Below, in pieces: positions 1-9,527 of a DNA stretch of 64,000 bases. The notes under the pieces are model-generated. The model worked only from the letters and a program-made list of their open reading frames with translations. It was not told where the DNA came from and made no database searches. A program made the position numbers and the translations under genes. The stretch is from Duganella sp. BuS-21 (GTDB lineage Bacteria > Pseudomonadota > Gammaproteobacteria > Burkholderiales > Burkholderiaceae_D), in the NCBI GenBank assembly GCA_041874725.1, contig CP097466.1, positions 6,200,001-6,264,000 on the forward strand. Reading direction: 5' to 3'. Every line of letters starts with the position of its first letter. The first letter of the stretch is position 1.

Positions 1-509
1 AAGCGCTGGCGCTCCATCAGCAGGCCCTTGGCGCGTTCGATGACCTTGCGCTCGGCCAGTTTGCTCTTGGTGTCGCTCAACTCCTCCAGCAGCTTCTGCT
101 CGCGCTTGAACTGCGCCAACGCCACCTGCAGCACCGGCTTGATGCGCTCGCCCTGCAGGCCGGCCACGATGTAGGCCGACACGCCCGCCTCCACCGCCGC
201 TTCCATGCTTTCCGGGTCCTGGTCCTCGGTGAACATGACGATGGGGCGGCGTTCATCGCGGGTGGCGATGACGATGTGCTCCAACACGTCGCGCGCGTCG
301 GACTCGGCATCGACGATGATCATGTCCGGCTGCAGCTGGCCGATGCGCTCGGGCAGATACATATCGGGCGGCAGCGAGGCGACGATGTCGTAACCGGCTT
401 CCAGTAGGCCGATACGCAATACCCGCGCACGCTCGGCCTGGGCATGCAGCGCTTCGTCATCCTCGTCATGGATGACGGTGTTGACAACGACGATACGCAG
501 ATTGGGCAT
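1..509 (-). CDS. ANTAR-domain response regulator, NasT-like (3' end beyond window)
   Basis: The visible part encodes a receiver-like domain starting MPNLRIVVVNTV, with an acidic pair after the first strand and VDAESD in the middle. A coiled linker (QFKREQKLLEEL) follows, then the start of an ANTAR RNA-binding domain (KVIERAKGLLMERQ). This is the NasT/AmiR architecture, whose members act as antiterminators on nitrate or amide operon leaders. The C-terminus lies left of base 1. An in-frame ATG at 524 would add MRKPA; neither start has a clear Shine-Dalgarno, and 509 fits the conserved first strand better. Target operon not visible. Confidence 0.8.
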   Translation of the reverse strand, partial: MPNLRIVVVNTVIHDEDDEALHAQAERARVLRIGLLEAGYDIVASLPPDMYLPERIGQLQPDMIIVDAESDARDVLEHIVIATRDERRPIVMFTEDQDPESMEAAVEAGVSAYIVAGLQGERIKPVLQVALAQFKREQKLLEELSDTKSKLAERKVIERAKGLLMERQR

Positions 510-627
510 GGCCGGCTTACGCATGGGAGTGGGTTATGACCTTGCTGCAAGCAAGAATCAAACCAGTATTTTGAATAGACATGCGCAGATTCTACGGCAC
601 AAAGGCCCGATCCTGCCAGACATCATC

Positions 628-1500
628 TCAGCGTTGCATGCCCCAACGCCGCACGGTGAACGTTTCCAGTGGTCGGAATACCACGTTTTCCACCAGCAGG
701 CCGATCAGGATGACGGCGGCCAGGCCGGCGAATACCTTGTCGGTGTAGAGCTCGTTACGGTTCTGGAAGATGTACCAGCCGAGGCCGCCCTGTCCGGCGG
801 TGGTGCCGAACACCAGTTCGGCCGCGATCAGGGTGCGCCAGGCGAAGGCCCAGCCGATCTTCAGGCCGGACAGGATGGACGGCAGCGCGGCCGGCACCAG
901 GATGTGCAGCACCAAGCGCAGGCCGTTCAGGCCGTAGTTGCGGCCGGCCATGCGCAAGGTCTCGGGGACCGACTGGAAGCCGGCGTAGGCGCCCAGCGCC
1001 AGCGGCCACAGCACCGCATGCACGATCACGAACAGCAGGCTGGCCTTGCCCAGGCCGAACCACAGCAGCGCCAGCGGCAGCAGGGCGATGGCTGGCAGCG
1101 GATTGAACATGGCGGTCAGGGTTTCCAGCAGGTCGCGGCCGATGCGGGTGGAGGCGGCCAGCGCGGTCAGGGCGAAGGCGGCGGCGATACCGGCCAGATA
1201 GCCTTGCAGCAGCACGCTGAGCGAGACGCCCACGCGGTCCAGCAGCTCGCCGCTGAGGATGCCTTGTGCGAAGGCTTGGGCGGTTTGCAGGAAGGTCGGC
1301 AGCAGCAGGTCGTTGTCCTGCCAACGGGCCACGGCTTGCCACAGCACGGCCAGCACGAGCAGGATGATGGTTTTGCGCAGCCAGCTTTGCTGCCATGCGC
1401 GCTGCGCCGGCGGCAGGGCCGGGTCAGCGGCGCGCAGCGTAGGCGGTGAGACGGTGTATTCGCGCTCCTGGCGAATCGGCGGATCGAGGACCAGGCTCAT
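628..1500 (-). CDS. ABC transporter permease, SsuC/TauC/NrtB type
   Basis: A 290-residue polytopic inner-membrane protein of the BPD_transp_1 type that forms the channel for sulfonate, taurine or nitrate importers. Several hydrophobic segments follow a roughly 40-residue cytoplasmic N-terminus, and the coupling-loop region reads EALRMAGRNYGLNG-like (ETLRMAGRNYG). The ATG overlaps the stop of the ATPase gene (ATGA), so the two are translationally coupled. It is last in a four-gene operon whose first gene is a TauD-type dioxygenase, which argues for an organosulfonate substrate. The exact substrate cannot be read from sequence. Confidence 0.88.
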   Translation of the reverse strand: MSLVLDPPIRQEREYTVSPPTLRAADPALPPAQRAWQQSWLRKTIILLVLAVLWQAVARWQDNDLLLPTFLQTAQAFAQGILSGELLDRVGVSLSVLLQGYLAGIAAAFALTALAASTRIGRDLLETLTAMFNPLPAIALLPLALLWFGLGKASLLFVIVHAVLWPLALGAYAGFQSVPETLRMAGRNYGLNGLRLVLHILVPAALPSILSGLKIGWAFAWRTLIAAELVFGTTAGQGGLGWYIFQNRNELYTDKVFAGLAAVILIGLLVENVVFRPLETFTVRRWGMQR

Positions 1501-2378
1501 GGTGCGTCGTCCTCGCGCAAGCGGGGACCCATAGGACGCGTGGCCGCATGCCGGGCATGGGCTCGCGCGTGCGCGAGAGCGACGGTGATGGTGGCAGTGG
1601 CGGCGTCAGGAAACAACAAACCATGGATGCGCTGCGTGGCCGCCTGAAACTCCGCGCCGCCGGCGCTGGCCAGGTCGAACTGATGGCTATTCAACTCCGC
1701 CCTCACCTGCCCCGGATGCGGCGACAACAACAGTATTCGATTCCCCACCAGCAGCGCCTCCTCAATCGAATGCGTCACGAACAACAGCGTGAAGCGCAGC
1801 TCTTCCCACAAGCGTCCCAGCTCCTCCTGCATCTTGCGCCGCGTGAGCGCATCGAGCGCGGCAAACGGCTCGTCCATCAACAGCACCGCCGGCTGCATGG
1901 CCAGCGCGCGGGCGATCGCCACGCGCTGCTTCATGCCGCCCGACAGCGTGTGCGGATGCGCCTTCTCAAAGCCGCCCAGGCCCACCTTGGCGATCCAGTG
2001 CATGGCCCGCTCGGCCGCTTCATGCCTGCTCACGCGTTTGGTCATCAGCAGCGGGAACATCACATTCTCTTTCACCGTCTTCCATGGCGGCAGCTGGTCG
2101 AACTCCTGGAACACCACAATCCGATCCGGTCCCGGCCCGCGCACCGGCGCGCCGTTGATCGAGATGCTGCCCGCCGCCGGCTTGATGAATCCCGCCGCCG
2201 CCTTCAGCAGCGAAGACTTGCCGCAGCCCGAAGGCCCCAGCAGCACAAAGCGGTCGCCGCGATATACATCGAAGCTGACATCGTGCGTGGCGCGCGTGCC
2301 GCCGTATTCGAGGCTCACACCTTCGGCGCGCAGCAGCGGCGCGATGCCGCCGGTAGGACTGACGATCTGCAGGCTCAT
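1497..2378 (-). CDS. ABC transporter ATP-binding protein, SsuB/TauB type, with repeat-derived C-terminal tail
   Basis: A 293-residue ATPase of the sulfonate/taurine/nitrate importer class. It has Walker A GPSGCGKS, signature LSGGMKQR, Walker B VLLMDEPF and the H-loop VTHSIEEA. The family normally ends soon after residue 255 (near QRIHGLLF). Here about 37 extra residues follow, ending MGPRLREDDAP, and they are encoded by a full copy of the dispersed hairpin repeat at 1505-1584. The gene starts within the stop of the binding-protein gene (ATGA), and its own stop overlaps the permease ATG. Transport function looks intact because all ATPase motifs precede the tail. Confidence 0.88.
   Translation of the reverse strand: MSLQIVSPTGGIAPLLRAEGVSLEYGGTRATHDVSFDVYRGDRFVLLGPSGCGKSSLLKAAAGFIKPAAGSISINGAPVRGPGPDRIVVFQEFDQLPPWKTVKENVMFPLLMTKRVSRHEAAERAMHWIAKVGLGGFEKAHPHTLSGGMKQRVAIARALAMQPAVLLMDEPFAALDALTRRKMQEELGRLWEELRFTLLFVTHSIEEALLVGNRILLLSPHPGQVRAELNSHQFDLASAGGAEFQAATQRIHGLLFPDAATATITVALAHARAHARHAATRPMGPRLREDDAP
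1505..1584. repeat. Dispersed hairpin repeat, copy A (inside ATPase gene)
   Basis: Begins GTCGTCCTCGCGCAAGCG and ends GCGTGCGCGAGAGCGACG. It has two imperfect hairpins pointing outwards, as in the copies at 6811-6892, 35941-36020 and 55379-55441. This copy is more diverged (CTCGCG for CCCGCG) and is translated as the tail of the ABC ATPase. Confidence 0.7.
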
Positions 2379-3373
2379 GATCCGTTCGCGATCACCGGGT
2401 CTTCAAAGAAGTATTCGCGCCAGCTGGCCGGCTGCTTCTTGATGGCGCCGACGCGGTGCAGGAACTGCGCCAGGCCATAAGTGTTCTGCGGCGCCACGCT
2501 GAAGTTCACCTGCGGGTTCTTGATGATCTTCAAAAGCAGAGCGCGATCGACCTTGCTCTTGCTGATGCGCAGATAGGTGTCTGCCGCGCCCTCGGGATTC
2601 CTGGCGACGTACTGCGCCGCCTCCGCCAGCGCGGCGGTAAAGGCGCGATAGGTTTTCGGATTCTCGTTGCGGAACTTCTCGGTGGCGTACAACACGGTGG
2701 CCGAACTCGGGCCACCCAGCACGTCGTAGGAATTGAGCACGATGTGGGCATTCGGATTGCCGGCCAGCTCCTGTTCCTGGAACGGCGGATTGCCAAAGTG
2801 GCCGTTGATCTCCGTACCGCCTGCAATGACGGCGGCCGCCGCATCCGGGTGCGGAAGCGTCTGCGTAAATTTATCGAGGCGAGCAAACTCCTTGTCGCCC
2901 CACTGCTTGGCCGCCGCGTACTGCAGGATGCGCGACTGCACCGACACCGTCACCGCCGGCAGCGCGATGCGGTCCTTCTCGGTCAGGTCGGCAATCGTCT
3001 TCACTTTCGGATTGGTGCTCACCAGGTAGTAAGGGAAGCTGCCCAGCGACGCCACGCCTTTCACGTTCTGCTTGCCGTTGGTGCGGTCCCAGATGGTCAG
3101 CAGCGGGCCGACGCCGGCGCCGGCGATATCGATGGCGCCCGACAGCAGCGCGTCATTCACGGCCGAGCCGCCGGACAGCTGCAAGCGCTCCACCGTGATA
3201 TCGACGCCGAGCTTCTTGCCCTGCTTCTCGATCAACTGCTGGTCCTGCGCCACATGCAGCAACAGGTACACCACGCCGAACTGCTCGGCGATGCGGATGC
3301 GTCCTTCGGCCTGCGCAGCGGGTGCGGCAAAGGCGAAGCTCAGGGCGAGAACGGCGGCGGTCAATCTGAACAT
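2375..3373 (-). CDS. Periplasmic substrate-binding protein, sulfonate/nitrate/taurine ABC importer
   Basis: A 332-residue secreted protein with a clear signal peptide (MFRLTAAVLALSFAFAAPAAQA, cleavage after AQA). It is followed by an NMT1/SsuA-like two-lobe fold, with ligand-loop features such as LSGGSAVNDALLSGAIDIAGAG. The start at 3373 is preferred over an upstream in-frame ATG (3403) because AGGA lies about 10 bases upstream and the signal peptide then begins at residue 1. The start at 3403 would also overlap the dioxygenase gene. It delivers substrate to the permease and ATPase encoded downstream. The protein is not a close match to classical TauA, so taurine is not assured. Confidence 0.85.
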   Translation of the reverse strand: MFRLTAAVLALSFAFAAPAAQAEGRIRIAEQFGVVYLLLHVAQDQQLIEKQGKKLGVDITVERLQLSGGSAVNDALLSGAIDIAGAGVGPLLTIWDRTNGKQNVKGVASLGSFPYYLVSTNPKVKTIADLTEKDRIALPAVTVSVQSRILQYAAAKQWGDKEFARLDKFTQTLPHPDAAAAVIAGGTEINGHFGNPPFQEQELAGNPNAHIVLNSYDVLGGPSSATVLYATEKFRNENPKTYRAFTAALAEAAQYVARNPEGAADTYLRISKSKVDRALLLKIIKNPQVNFSVAPQNTYGLAQFLHRVGAIKKQPASWREYFFEDPVIANGS

Positions 3374-3389
3374 GGTTTTCCTAGGTAGA

Positions 3390-4259
3390 TTAGCAAGGCA
3401 CATCGCCTTCGATGGTGGTGCGATACAGCTTGCGGCGCAGATGGTCCGGCGTGCCGCCGGCCAGATGCATCAACGAGCGGTTATCCCAGAACACCAGGTC
3501 GTGCGGCGCCCAGCGATGCCGGTACACATGCTCCGGCTTGACGCTGTGCGCGAACAGCTCGGCCAGCAGCACGCGGCTCTCGTCCTCCGGCAGGCCGACG
3601 ATGCGGGTGGTGAAATGTTCGCTGACGAACAGCGCCTTGCGGCCCGTCTCGGGATGCGTGCGCACCACCGGATGCACCACCGGCTTGACCTCGTCGATCT
3701 GCGCCTGCGTCAGCGCCGGGCGGAAGGGACTGCGGCGGCGCAGCTCCTCGTACTGCGCCAGATAACTATGCTCGGCGCGCGCGCCTTGCACCGCATGGCG
3801 CAGCGCGGCCGGCAAGGTGTCCCAGGCCAGGTGCATATTGGCGAACAGGGTATCGCCGCCTTCGAGCGGCAGCTCCTGCGCGTGCAGCATGGAGCCGAGG
3901 CTCGGCGTTTCCTTGTACGACAGATCGGAATGCCAGAAATGGCCGGCGTCGCCGAGACCGAGCGGCTGGCCGTTCTCGATGAGGTTGGAGATGATCAGCA
4001 CTTCCGGATGCGCCGGCAGTTGGAAATTGCGCAGCACATGGATTTGCAGCGGACCGAAGCGCCGACTGAAATCGACCTGCTGCTGCGGCGTGATACGCTG
4101 GTCGCGGAACACCAGCAGATGATGGTCCAGATGCGCCTCATGGATGCGCTGGAAGTCGCGCTGCGACAGCAGGCGGTTCAGGTCCAGCCCGAGAATTTCC
4201 GCGCCCAGCGGCGCATCGAATAATTCAACCTGAAAGGAATCCTGGAGAACGGCAGCCAT
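3390..4259 (-). CDS. TauD/TfdA-family Fe(II)/2-oxoglutarate dioxygenase
   Basis: A 289-residue cytoplasmic enzyme. The iron-binding triad is visible as HSD in GHFWHSDLSYKE and the distal His in DNRSLMHLAGG. The 2-oxoglutarate-binding Arg lies in RRKLYRTTIEG near the C-terminus. Family members oxidise taurine, alkylsulfonates, alkylsulfates or 2,4-D and release sulfite or sulfate from sulfonates. It heads the operon with the three ABC genes, a tauDABC-like content in a different order. I chose the ATG at 4259; an in-frame GTG lies at 4268. The upstream region 4260-4368 should hold the promoter, but I see no clear regulator box. Confidence 0.87.
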   Translation of the reverse strand: MAAVLQDSFQVELFDAPLGAEILGLDLNRLLSQRDFQRIHEAHLDHHLLVFRDQRITPQQQVDFSRRFGPLQIHVLRNFQLPAHPEVLIISNLIENGQPLGLGDAGHFWHSDLSYKETPSLGSMLHAQELPLEGGDTLFANMHLAWDTLPAALRHAVQGARAEHSYLAQYEELRRRSPFRPALTQAQIDEVKPVVHPVVRTHPETGRKALFVSEHFTTRIVGLPEDESRVLLAELFAHSVKPEHVYRHRWAPHDLVFWDNRSLMHLAGGTPDHLRRKLYRTTIEGDVPC

Positions 4260-4368
4260 CGCACACACCTTGAGAAAGTTGTGCGATACAGTTTATGCCG
4301 CAGTCTTTATTTAGAAAACGAAGCATATCCGATATCGTTATTACCTATCCGCCTGAGGAGTTGGCTGC

Positions 4369-4821
4369 ATGCTGAGTGCGATACAAGACTTGATGGCGCG
4401 GCCGCTGTCGCGCGCAGACAAAGACGCCGCCTTCGCCGAAGGCCAGGCATCCGCTTTATTGTATGGCGCCACCGGGACGCCGCGCTGCTGGGACGATTGG
4501 GCTGCGGCGCTGGCCGCCGCCGCGCCGGGACTGGAAGGTTCGGCGATACTGGCCGACTTCCTGCGCATCATGCAGGAAGCGCCCATCCTGCCGGCGCCGT
4601 TGCGCTGGTTGCAGCGCTTGCTGGTGCGCGCCGCCGTGCAGATCACACCGGAACCGGTGCGCTCGCTGCCGCAGTTGCAAGGGCGCGGCCTGCGCCGGGG
4701 CGAGGCCACGCTGGTGCGGGTACTGGCGCGCACGGCGGCATTGCTGCCGTTGCGCGCCACGCCGCCCGCGCAGGCGGCCCGGCGGCTACGGCAAACACCA
4801 CCGAAGTCGGCCGGCGCCTGA
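4369..4821 (+). CDS. Short protein resembling the C-terminal half of MpaB/DUF2236 oxygenases
   Basis: A 150-residue protein with a good ribosome site (TGAGGAG, about 8 bases before ATG). From memory of the family, the stretch RPLSRADKDAAFAEG, the later LPAPLRWLQRLLVRAA and the final basic Pro-rich tail line up with the second half of MpaB/DUF2236 (latex-clearing-like) oxygenases. The first half, which carries the conserved catalytic His/Asp motifs of that family, is absent, and I see no coding remnant of it upstream. It is either a 5'-deleted relic with a fortuitous start or a stand-alone helical domain. No homology search was possible, so the family call is tentative. Confidence 0.5.
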   Translation: MLSAIQDLMARPLSRADKDAAFAEGQASALLYGATGTPRCWDDWAAALAAAAPGLEGSAILADFLRIMQEAPILPAPLRWLQRLLVRAAVQITPEPVRSLPQLQGRGLRRGEATLVRVLARTAALLPLRATPPAQAARRLRQTPPKSAGA

Positions 4822-4827
4822 AACGTC

Positions 4828-5502
4828 TTACGCCGCCTCGGCGTACTTCGCCAGGCGCTGCTGCACCGCCGGCGCCAGTTGGTTGAGCGCGTTGACGGCA
4901 ATCCCCATGTCCTGCAACTTGCCGTCGTTGATGCCGTAAACCCAGCCGTGCACGGTCAGGTCCTGGCCGCGTTCCCAGGCGTCCTGCACGATGGTGGTGG
5001 CGCAGACGTTGCTCACCTGCTCGACCACGTTCAGCTCGACCAGACGCTCCGAGCGGCGCTGTTCGTTGACCACGGTGCCCATATAGCGCTCGTGCTTCTG
5101 GTGCACGTCCTGCACGTGACGTAGCCAGTTGTCGACCAGGCCGACGCGGGTGCCGGTCATGGCGGCGTGCACGCCCTTGCAGCCGTAGTGGCCGACAATG
5201 ATCACGTGCTTGACCTTCAGCACCTCGATCGCGAACTGCAGCACCGACAGGCAGTTCAGGTCCGAGTGCACCACCACGTTGGCGATGTTGCGATGGACGA
5301 AGACGTCGCCAGGCAGCAGGCCCAGCAGTTCATTCGCCGGCACGCGGCTGTCCGAGCAACCGATCCACAGGTACTCCGGCGCGGCCTGGGTGGCCAGGCG
5401 GTTGAAGAAGTCGGGGTCGCGTTCGACCTCAGACGCCGCCCAGCTACGGTTGTTCTCCAGCAGGTGACGCAGGGGGGACGTGCTCTTATCCAGATCGTTC
5501 AT
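4828..5502 (-). CDS. can: Beta-class carbonic anhydrase
   Basis: A 224-residue cytoplasmic zinc enzyme interconverting CO2 and bicarbonate. The metal ligands are in CSDSRVPA (Cys, Asp) and HYGCKG (His, Cys), and RNIANVV is typical of the family. The start MNDLDKSTSPL at 5502 is chosen because GAGGAG lies about 5 bases upstream; the reading frame stays open for another 24 codons upstream. Length and motifs match the E. coli Can type. It stands alone, convergent with the MpaB-like gene. Confidence 0.95.
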   Translation of the reverse strand: MNDLDKSTSPLRHLLENNRSWAASEVERDPDFFNRLATQAAPEYLWIGCSDSRVPANELLGLLPGDVFVHRNIANVVVHSDLNCLSVLQFAIEVLKVKHVIIVGHYGCKGVHAAMTGTRVGLVDNWLRHVQDVHQKHERYMGTVVNEQRRSERLVELNVVEQVSNVCATTIVQDAWERGQDLTVHGWVYGINDGKLQDMGIAVNALNQLAPAVQQRLAKYAEAA

Positions 5503-5605
5503 ATAGCTCCTCTCGTACATAAGAAGACCGCCGGTCTGTCCGAAATGGGCAGCGCGGCGGTCCGATATTACCAAGTCTCTGTGACTGACCAGTTACTCAA
5601 CTGAA

Positions 5606-6730
5606 TTACTCAAAAAAGTCTTTGACCTTGTCACGCCAGGTTTTCGTCTGCGGGCTGTGCTTGGAACCGCCTTCGGTGGTCGACTTTTCAAAGTCGCGCA
5701 GCAAGTCTTTCTGCTTGTCGGTCAGCTTGACCGGCGTCTCGACCGCCACGTGGCAGAACAGATCGCCCGCGAAGCCGGAACGCACGCCCTTGATGCCCTT
5801 GCCCTTGAGGCGGAAGGTCTTGCCCGACTGGGTGCCTTCAGGAATCGTGAACGATACTTTACCAGACAAAGTCGGCACCTCGATTTCGCCGCCCAGCGCC
5901 GCCTTGGCGAAGGAGATCGGCATTTCGCAGTGCAGGTCGTCGCCTTCGCGCTGGAACACGCTGTGCGGCTTGATGTGGATTTCCACATACAGGTCGCCCG
6001 CTGGTCCGCCATTGGTCCCCGGTTCGCCGTTGCCGGACGAGCGGATGCGCATGCCGTTGTCGATGCCGACCGGGATCTTCACTTCCAGCGTCTTGTTGCG
6101 CTTGATGCGGCCCTGGCCGGCGCACGCTGCGCATGGCTCGGGAATGATCTTGCCGGTGCCGTGGCATTTCGGGCAGGTCTGCTGGATGCTGAAGAAGCCC
6201 TGCTGCATGCGCACCTGGCCGTGGCCGGCGCAGGTCGAGCAAGTCACCGGCGAGGTGCCCGGCTTGGCGCCGGAACCGTGGCAGGTGTCGCACTTGTCCC
6301 ACGACGGCACGCGGATGGTGGTGTCGAAGCCGTGCGCGGCCTGTTCCAGGGTGATTTCCAGGTTGTAGCGCAAGTCGGCGCCACGGTACACCTGCGGACC
6401 CTGGCCGCGGCCACGGCCGCCGCCACCGAAGATGTCGCCGAAGATGTCGCCGAAGGCGTCGCCGAAGCCGCCCGCGCCGCCACCGCCGAAGCCGCCCGCA
6501 TTCGGATCGACGCCGGCGTGACCATAGCGGTCATACGCTTCGCGCTTGTCCGCGTTGGTCAGCATCTCGTAGGCTTCTTTTACTTCCTTGAATTTGTCTT
6601 CCGCGTCTTTGCTGTCCGGATTGCGGTCCGGATGGTACTTCATAGCCAGTTTGCGATAGGCCTTCTTGATCTCGTCTTCCGATGCGCTTTTTGCGACACC
6701 GAGTATCTCGTAGAAATCACGCTTTGCCAT
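5606..6730 (-). CDS. dnaJ: Chaperone protein DnaJ
   Basis: A 374-residue Hsp40. The J domain carries HPD in KYHPDRNP near residue 33. A Gly/Phe-rich linker (about 75-110) follows, then four zinc-finger CxxCxGxG repeats ([32 protein letters not shown]) and the C-terminal substrate-binding domains. It stimulates the ATPase of DnaK and hands over unfolded clients. It lies downstream of dnaK on the same strand, separated by about 165 bases that contain a copy of the dispersed hairpin repeat, so it is probably transcribed from the dnaK or grpE heat-shock promoters. Confidence 0.98.
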   Translation of the reverse strand: MAKRDFYEILGVAKSASEDEIKKAYRKLAMKYHPDRNPDSKDAEDKFKEVKEAYEMLTNADKREAYDRYGHAGVDPNAGGFGGGGAGGFGDAFGDIFGDIFGGGGRGRGQGPQVYRGADLRYNLEITLEQAAHGFDTTIRVPSWDKCDTCHGSGAKPGTSPVTCSTCAGHGQVRMQQGFFSIQQTCPKCHGTGKIIPEPCAACAGQGRIKRNKTLEVKIPVGIDNGMRIRSSGNGEPGTNGGPAGDLYVEIHIKPHSVFQREGDDLHCEMPISFAKAALGGEIEVPTLSGKVSFTIPEGTQSGKTFRLKGKGIKGVRSGFAGDLFCHVAVETPVKLTDKQKDLLRDFEKSTTEGGSKHSPQTKTWRDKVKDFFE

Positions 6731-6810
6731 ATTGTCGGGACCTTGCTTAGTTTCTGTACTGATTTATGCGAAAAAGCCGAGCCGGCGGCATGGCCACGCG
6801 GCTCGGCATC

Positions 6811-6892
6811 CGTCGTTCCCGCGCAAGCGGGAACCCATGCTGAACGTCCATATCAAGCTCAGTATGGATTCCGCGCCTGCGCGGGAATGACG
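6811..6892. repeat. Dispersed hairpin repeat, copy B (dnaK-dnaJ spacer)
   Basis: Begins CGTCGTTCCCGCGCAAGCG and ends CGCCTGCGCGGGAATGACG. Each end forms a short GC-rich hairpin (TTCCCGCGCAAGCGGGAA on the left). It ends four bases before the dnaK stop codon and may act as an mRNA-stability or attenuation element between dnaK and dnaJ. Confidence 0.75.
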
Positions 6893-6895
6893 TGA

Positions 6896-8842
6896 TTACT
6901 TGCTGTCTTTAACTTCTTTAAAGTCGGCGTCGACCACGTCGTCCTGCGGCTTGGCCTGTTCCGCACCGGCGCCTGCGCCTGGAGCAGCGCCTTCAGCACC
7001 GCCGGCAGCCTGCTGCGCCTGCATGTCGGCGTACATCTTCTCGCCCAGCTTCTGCGAAGCGGTCGACAGCGAAGCCACCTTGGCGTCGATCTCGGCCTTG
7101 TCGCCCGATTTGATCGAGGCTTCCAGGTCGGTGATCGCCGCTTCGATCTTCTCTTTCTCGCCGGCTTCCAGCTTGTCGCCGTATTCGGTCAGCGACTTGC
7201 GGGTCGAGTGCACCAGCGCGTCGGCTTGATTGCGCGACTCGGCCAGTTCTTTCACTTTCTTGTCTTCTTCGGCGTTGACTTCAGCATCCTTCACCATCTT
7301 CTGGATTTCCGCTTCGGTCAGGCCGGAGTTGGCCTTGATCGTGATCTTGTTTTCTTTGCCGGTGGCCTTGTCTTTGGCGCCGACGTGCAAAATGCCGTTG
7401 GCGTCAATGTCGAAAGTCACTTCGATCTGTGGCGTGCCGCGTGCTGCCGGCGGGATGCCTTCCAGATTGAATTCGCCCAGGCCTTTGTTGCCGGCCGCGA
7501 TTTCGCGCTCACCCTGGTAGACCTTGATGGTCACCGCAGGCTGGTTGTCGTCGGCGGTCGAGAACACTTGCGAGAACTTGGTAGGAATCGTGGTGTTCTT
7601 GTGGATCATCTTGGTCATCACGCCGCCCAGGGTTTCGATACCCAGCGACAGTGGCGTCACGTCCAGCAGCAGCAAATCCTTGCGCTCGCCCGACAGGACC
7701 GAACCTTGAATCGCCGCGCCGACTGCAACCGCTTCGTCCGGGTTGACGTCCTTGCGTGGATCCTTGCCGAAGAACTCTTTGACTTTTTCCTGCACCTTCG
7801 GCATACGGGTCATGCCGCCGACCAGGATGATGTCGTCGATGTCCGAAACCTTCACGCCGGCATCCTTGATGGCGGTTTTGCATGGCTCGATGGTCGCGAT
7901 GATCAGCTCTTCCACCAGCGATTCCAGCTTGGCGCGGGTCATTTTCAGAGTCAGGTGGACCGGTGCGCCGTTCGCCATGGCGATGTACGGCTCGTTGATT
8001 TCGGTCTGCTGCGACGACGACAGTTCGATCTTCGCGCGCTCGGCCGAAGCCTTGATGCGCTGCAGGGCGATCGGATCTTTTTTCAGGTCCAGGCCGTTGA
8101 TCTTCTTGAACTCTTCGATGATGTAATCGATGATGCGCTGGTCGAAGTCTTCGCCGCCGAGGAAGGTGTCGCCGTTGGTCGACAGCACTTCGAACTGCTT
8201 CTCGCCGTCCACGTCCGCGATTTCAATGATCGAAACGTCGAACGTACCGCCGCCCAAGTCGTACACGGCGATCTTGCGGTCGCCCTTTTCAGTCTTGTCC
8301 AGGCCGAAAGCCAGTGCGGCTGCGGTGGGTTCGTTGATGATGCGCTTGACGTCCAGGCCAGCGATACGGCCGGCGTCTTTGGTGGCCTGACGCTGCGAGT
8401 CGTTGAAGTAAGCCGGTACGGTGATGACGGCCTCGGTGACTTCTTCACCCAGGTAGTCTTCCGCGGTCTTCTTCATCTTGCGCAGGACTTCCGCCGAGAT
8501 TTGCGGCGGTGCCAGTTTCTTGTCGCGTACGCCGATCCAGGCATCGCCGTTGTCGGCTTTGGTGATGGTGTAAGGCATCAGGCCTATGTCCTTCTGCACT
8601 TCCTTCTCGTCGAACTTGCGACCGATCAGGCGCTTGACGGCGTACAGCGTATTTTTCGGATTGGTCACCGCCTGGCGTTTCGCCGGCGCGCCAACCAGGA
8701 TTTCACCATCTTCTTGGTAAGCAATGATCGATGGCGTCGTGCGTGCGCCTTCGGCGTTTTCGATTACCTTTGGCTGACCGTTTTCCATCACGGAAACGCA
8801 GGAATTGGTCGTTCCCAGATCGATACCGATAATTCTACCCAT
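6896..8842 (-). CDS. dnaK: Chaperone protein DnaK (Hsp70)
   Basis: A 648-residue Hsp70. The N-terminal ATPase domain starts [16 protein letters not shown], with the phosphate-2 motif [10 protein letters not shown], and the conserved [14 protein letters not shown] linker leads into the substrate-binding domain. The C-terminal lid ends with the [13 protein letters not shown] motif typical of proteobacterial DnaK. It works with GrpE and DnaJ, encoded on either side. A sigma-32-type promoter sits immediately upstream (8881-8908) in addition to the one before grpE. Confidence 0.99.
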   Translation of the reverse strand: MGRIIGIDLGTTNSCVSVMENGQPKVIENAEGARTTPSIIAYQEDGEILVGAPAKRQAVTNPKNTLYAVKRLIGRKFDEKEVQKDIGLMPYTITKADNGDAWIGVRDKKLAPPQISAEVLRKMKKTAEDYLGEEVTEAVITVPAYFNDSQRQATKDAGRIAGLDVKRIINEPTAAALAFGLDKTEKGDRKIAVYDLGGGTFDVSIIEIADVDGEKQFEVLSTNGDTFLGGEDFDQRIIDYIIEEFKKINGLDLKKDPIALQRIKASAERAKIELSSSQQTEINEPYIAMANGAPVHLTLKMTRAKLESLVEELIIATIEPCKTAIKDAGVKVSDIDDIILVGGMTRMPKVQEKVKEFFGKDPRKDVNPDEAVAVGAAIQGSVLSGERKDLLLLDVTPLSLGIETLGGVMTKMIHKNTTIPTKFSQVFSTADDNQPAVTIKVYQGEREIAAGNKGLGEFNLEGIPPAARGTPQIEVTFDIDANGILHVGAKDKATGKENKITIKANSGLTEAEIQKMVKDAEVNAEEDKKVKELAESRNQADALVHSTRKSLTEYGDKLEAGEKEKIEAAITDLEASIKSGDKAEIDAKVASLSTASQKLGEKMYADMQAQQAAGGAEGAAPGAGAGAEQAKPQDDVVDADFKEVKDSK

Positions 8843-8880
8843 GATTTTCTTCCTTATTTGCTAGAGTTCAGATGCTGCTT

Positions 8881-8908
8881 ATATGTGGAAAAGCTCTGTG
8901 TTTTCAAG
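8881..8908 (-). promoter_or_regulatory. Sigma-32-type heat-shock promoter of dnaK
   Basis: On the minus strand, CTTGAAA (8902-8908) is followed after 13 bases by CCACATAT (8881-8888), close to the sigma-32 consensus CTTGAAA-N13-CCCCATnT. The -35 box lies within an inverted repeat AAGCTCT-N9-AGAGCTT, which could be an operator or an mRNA hairpin. Confidence 0.75.
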
Positions 8909-8918
8909 AGCTTGATAT

Positions 8919-9470
8919 TTATTTTGCTTGCGCTGCGGTGACGATGGCAGGGCGCAGCAGGCGGTCGGCAATCATGTAGCCTTTTTGCAGCACGGAAACA
9001 ACCGTGTTGGCATCCTGGTCGGCAGGCACCACGGCGACGGCCTGGTGCTTGTTCGGATCCAGCTTTTCGCCCTGCGCCGGTTCGATGGCGATCAGGCGGT
9101 TGCGTTCGAAGGCGGCGGACAGCTGCTTGAGGGTCATTTCGACGCCTTCCTTCAGCGATTCCAGCGTTGGCGCTTCGACTTTCAGGGCCATTTCCAGGCT
9201 GTCTTTGACCGGCACCAGCGCTTCGGCAAAGCTTTCCACAGCGAACTTGTGTGCTTTGGAAACATCTTCCTGGGCGCGGCGGCGGATGTTTTCACCGTCG
9301 GCCTTGGCGCGCATGAAGGCGTCGTGCATCTCGGCCAGCTTGGCTTCGGTGTCGGCCAGTTGCTGCTCCAGCGATGGCAAGCCCGTTTCCGGGGTCGATG
9401 GCGGGGCCGACGCAGCGGCTTCAGCCGCCTCTGGATTAGGTGGTACGGCTTGGTTTTCCTGATCTTGCAT
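8919..9470 (-). CDS. grpE: Nucleotide exchange factor GrpE
   Basis: A 183-residue cytoplasmic co-chaperone that releases ADP from DnaK. After an acidic/Ala-rich N-terminal tail comes a long coiled-coil helix (about 33-85: [19 protein letters not shown]). The C-terminal beta domain ends with the conserved motifs [11 protein letters not shown] and [16 protein letters not shown]. Length is usual for betaproteobacteria. It is first in the grpE-dnaK-dnaJ run, and its upstream region carries a strong sigma-32-type promoter. Confidence 0.97.
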   Translation of the reverse strand: MQDQENQAVPPNPEAAEAAASAPPSTPETGLPSLEQQLADTEAKLAEMHDAFMRAKADGENIRRRAQEDVSKAHKFAVESFAEALVPVKDSLEMALKVEAPTLESLKEGVEMTLKQLSAAFERNRLIAIEPAQGEKLDPNKHQAVAVVPADQDANTVVSVLQKGYMIADRLLRPAIVTAAQAK

Positions 9471-9527
9471 CTAGAGACTCCTACAATCGTATTTGTTTGA
9501 CATTACTTGTGTTACCACTGTGTCAGC

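Noticed and set aside
7208..8941. 577-codon frame on the plus strand
   Set aside because: It is antisense to dnaK; the length comes from codon bias.
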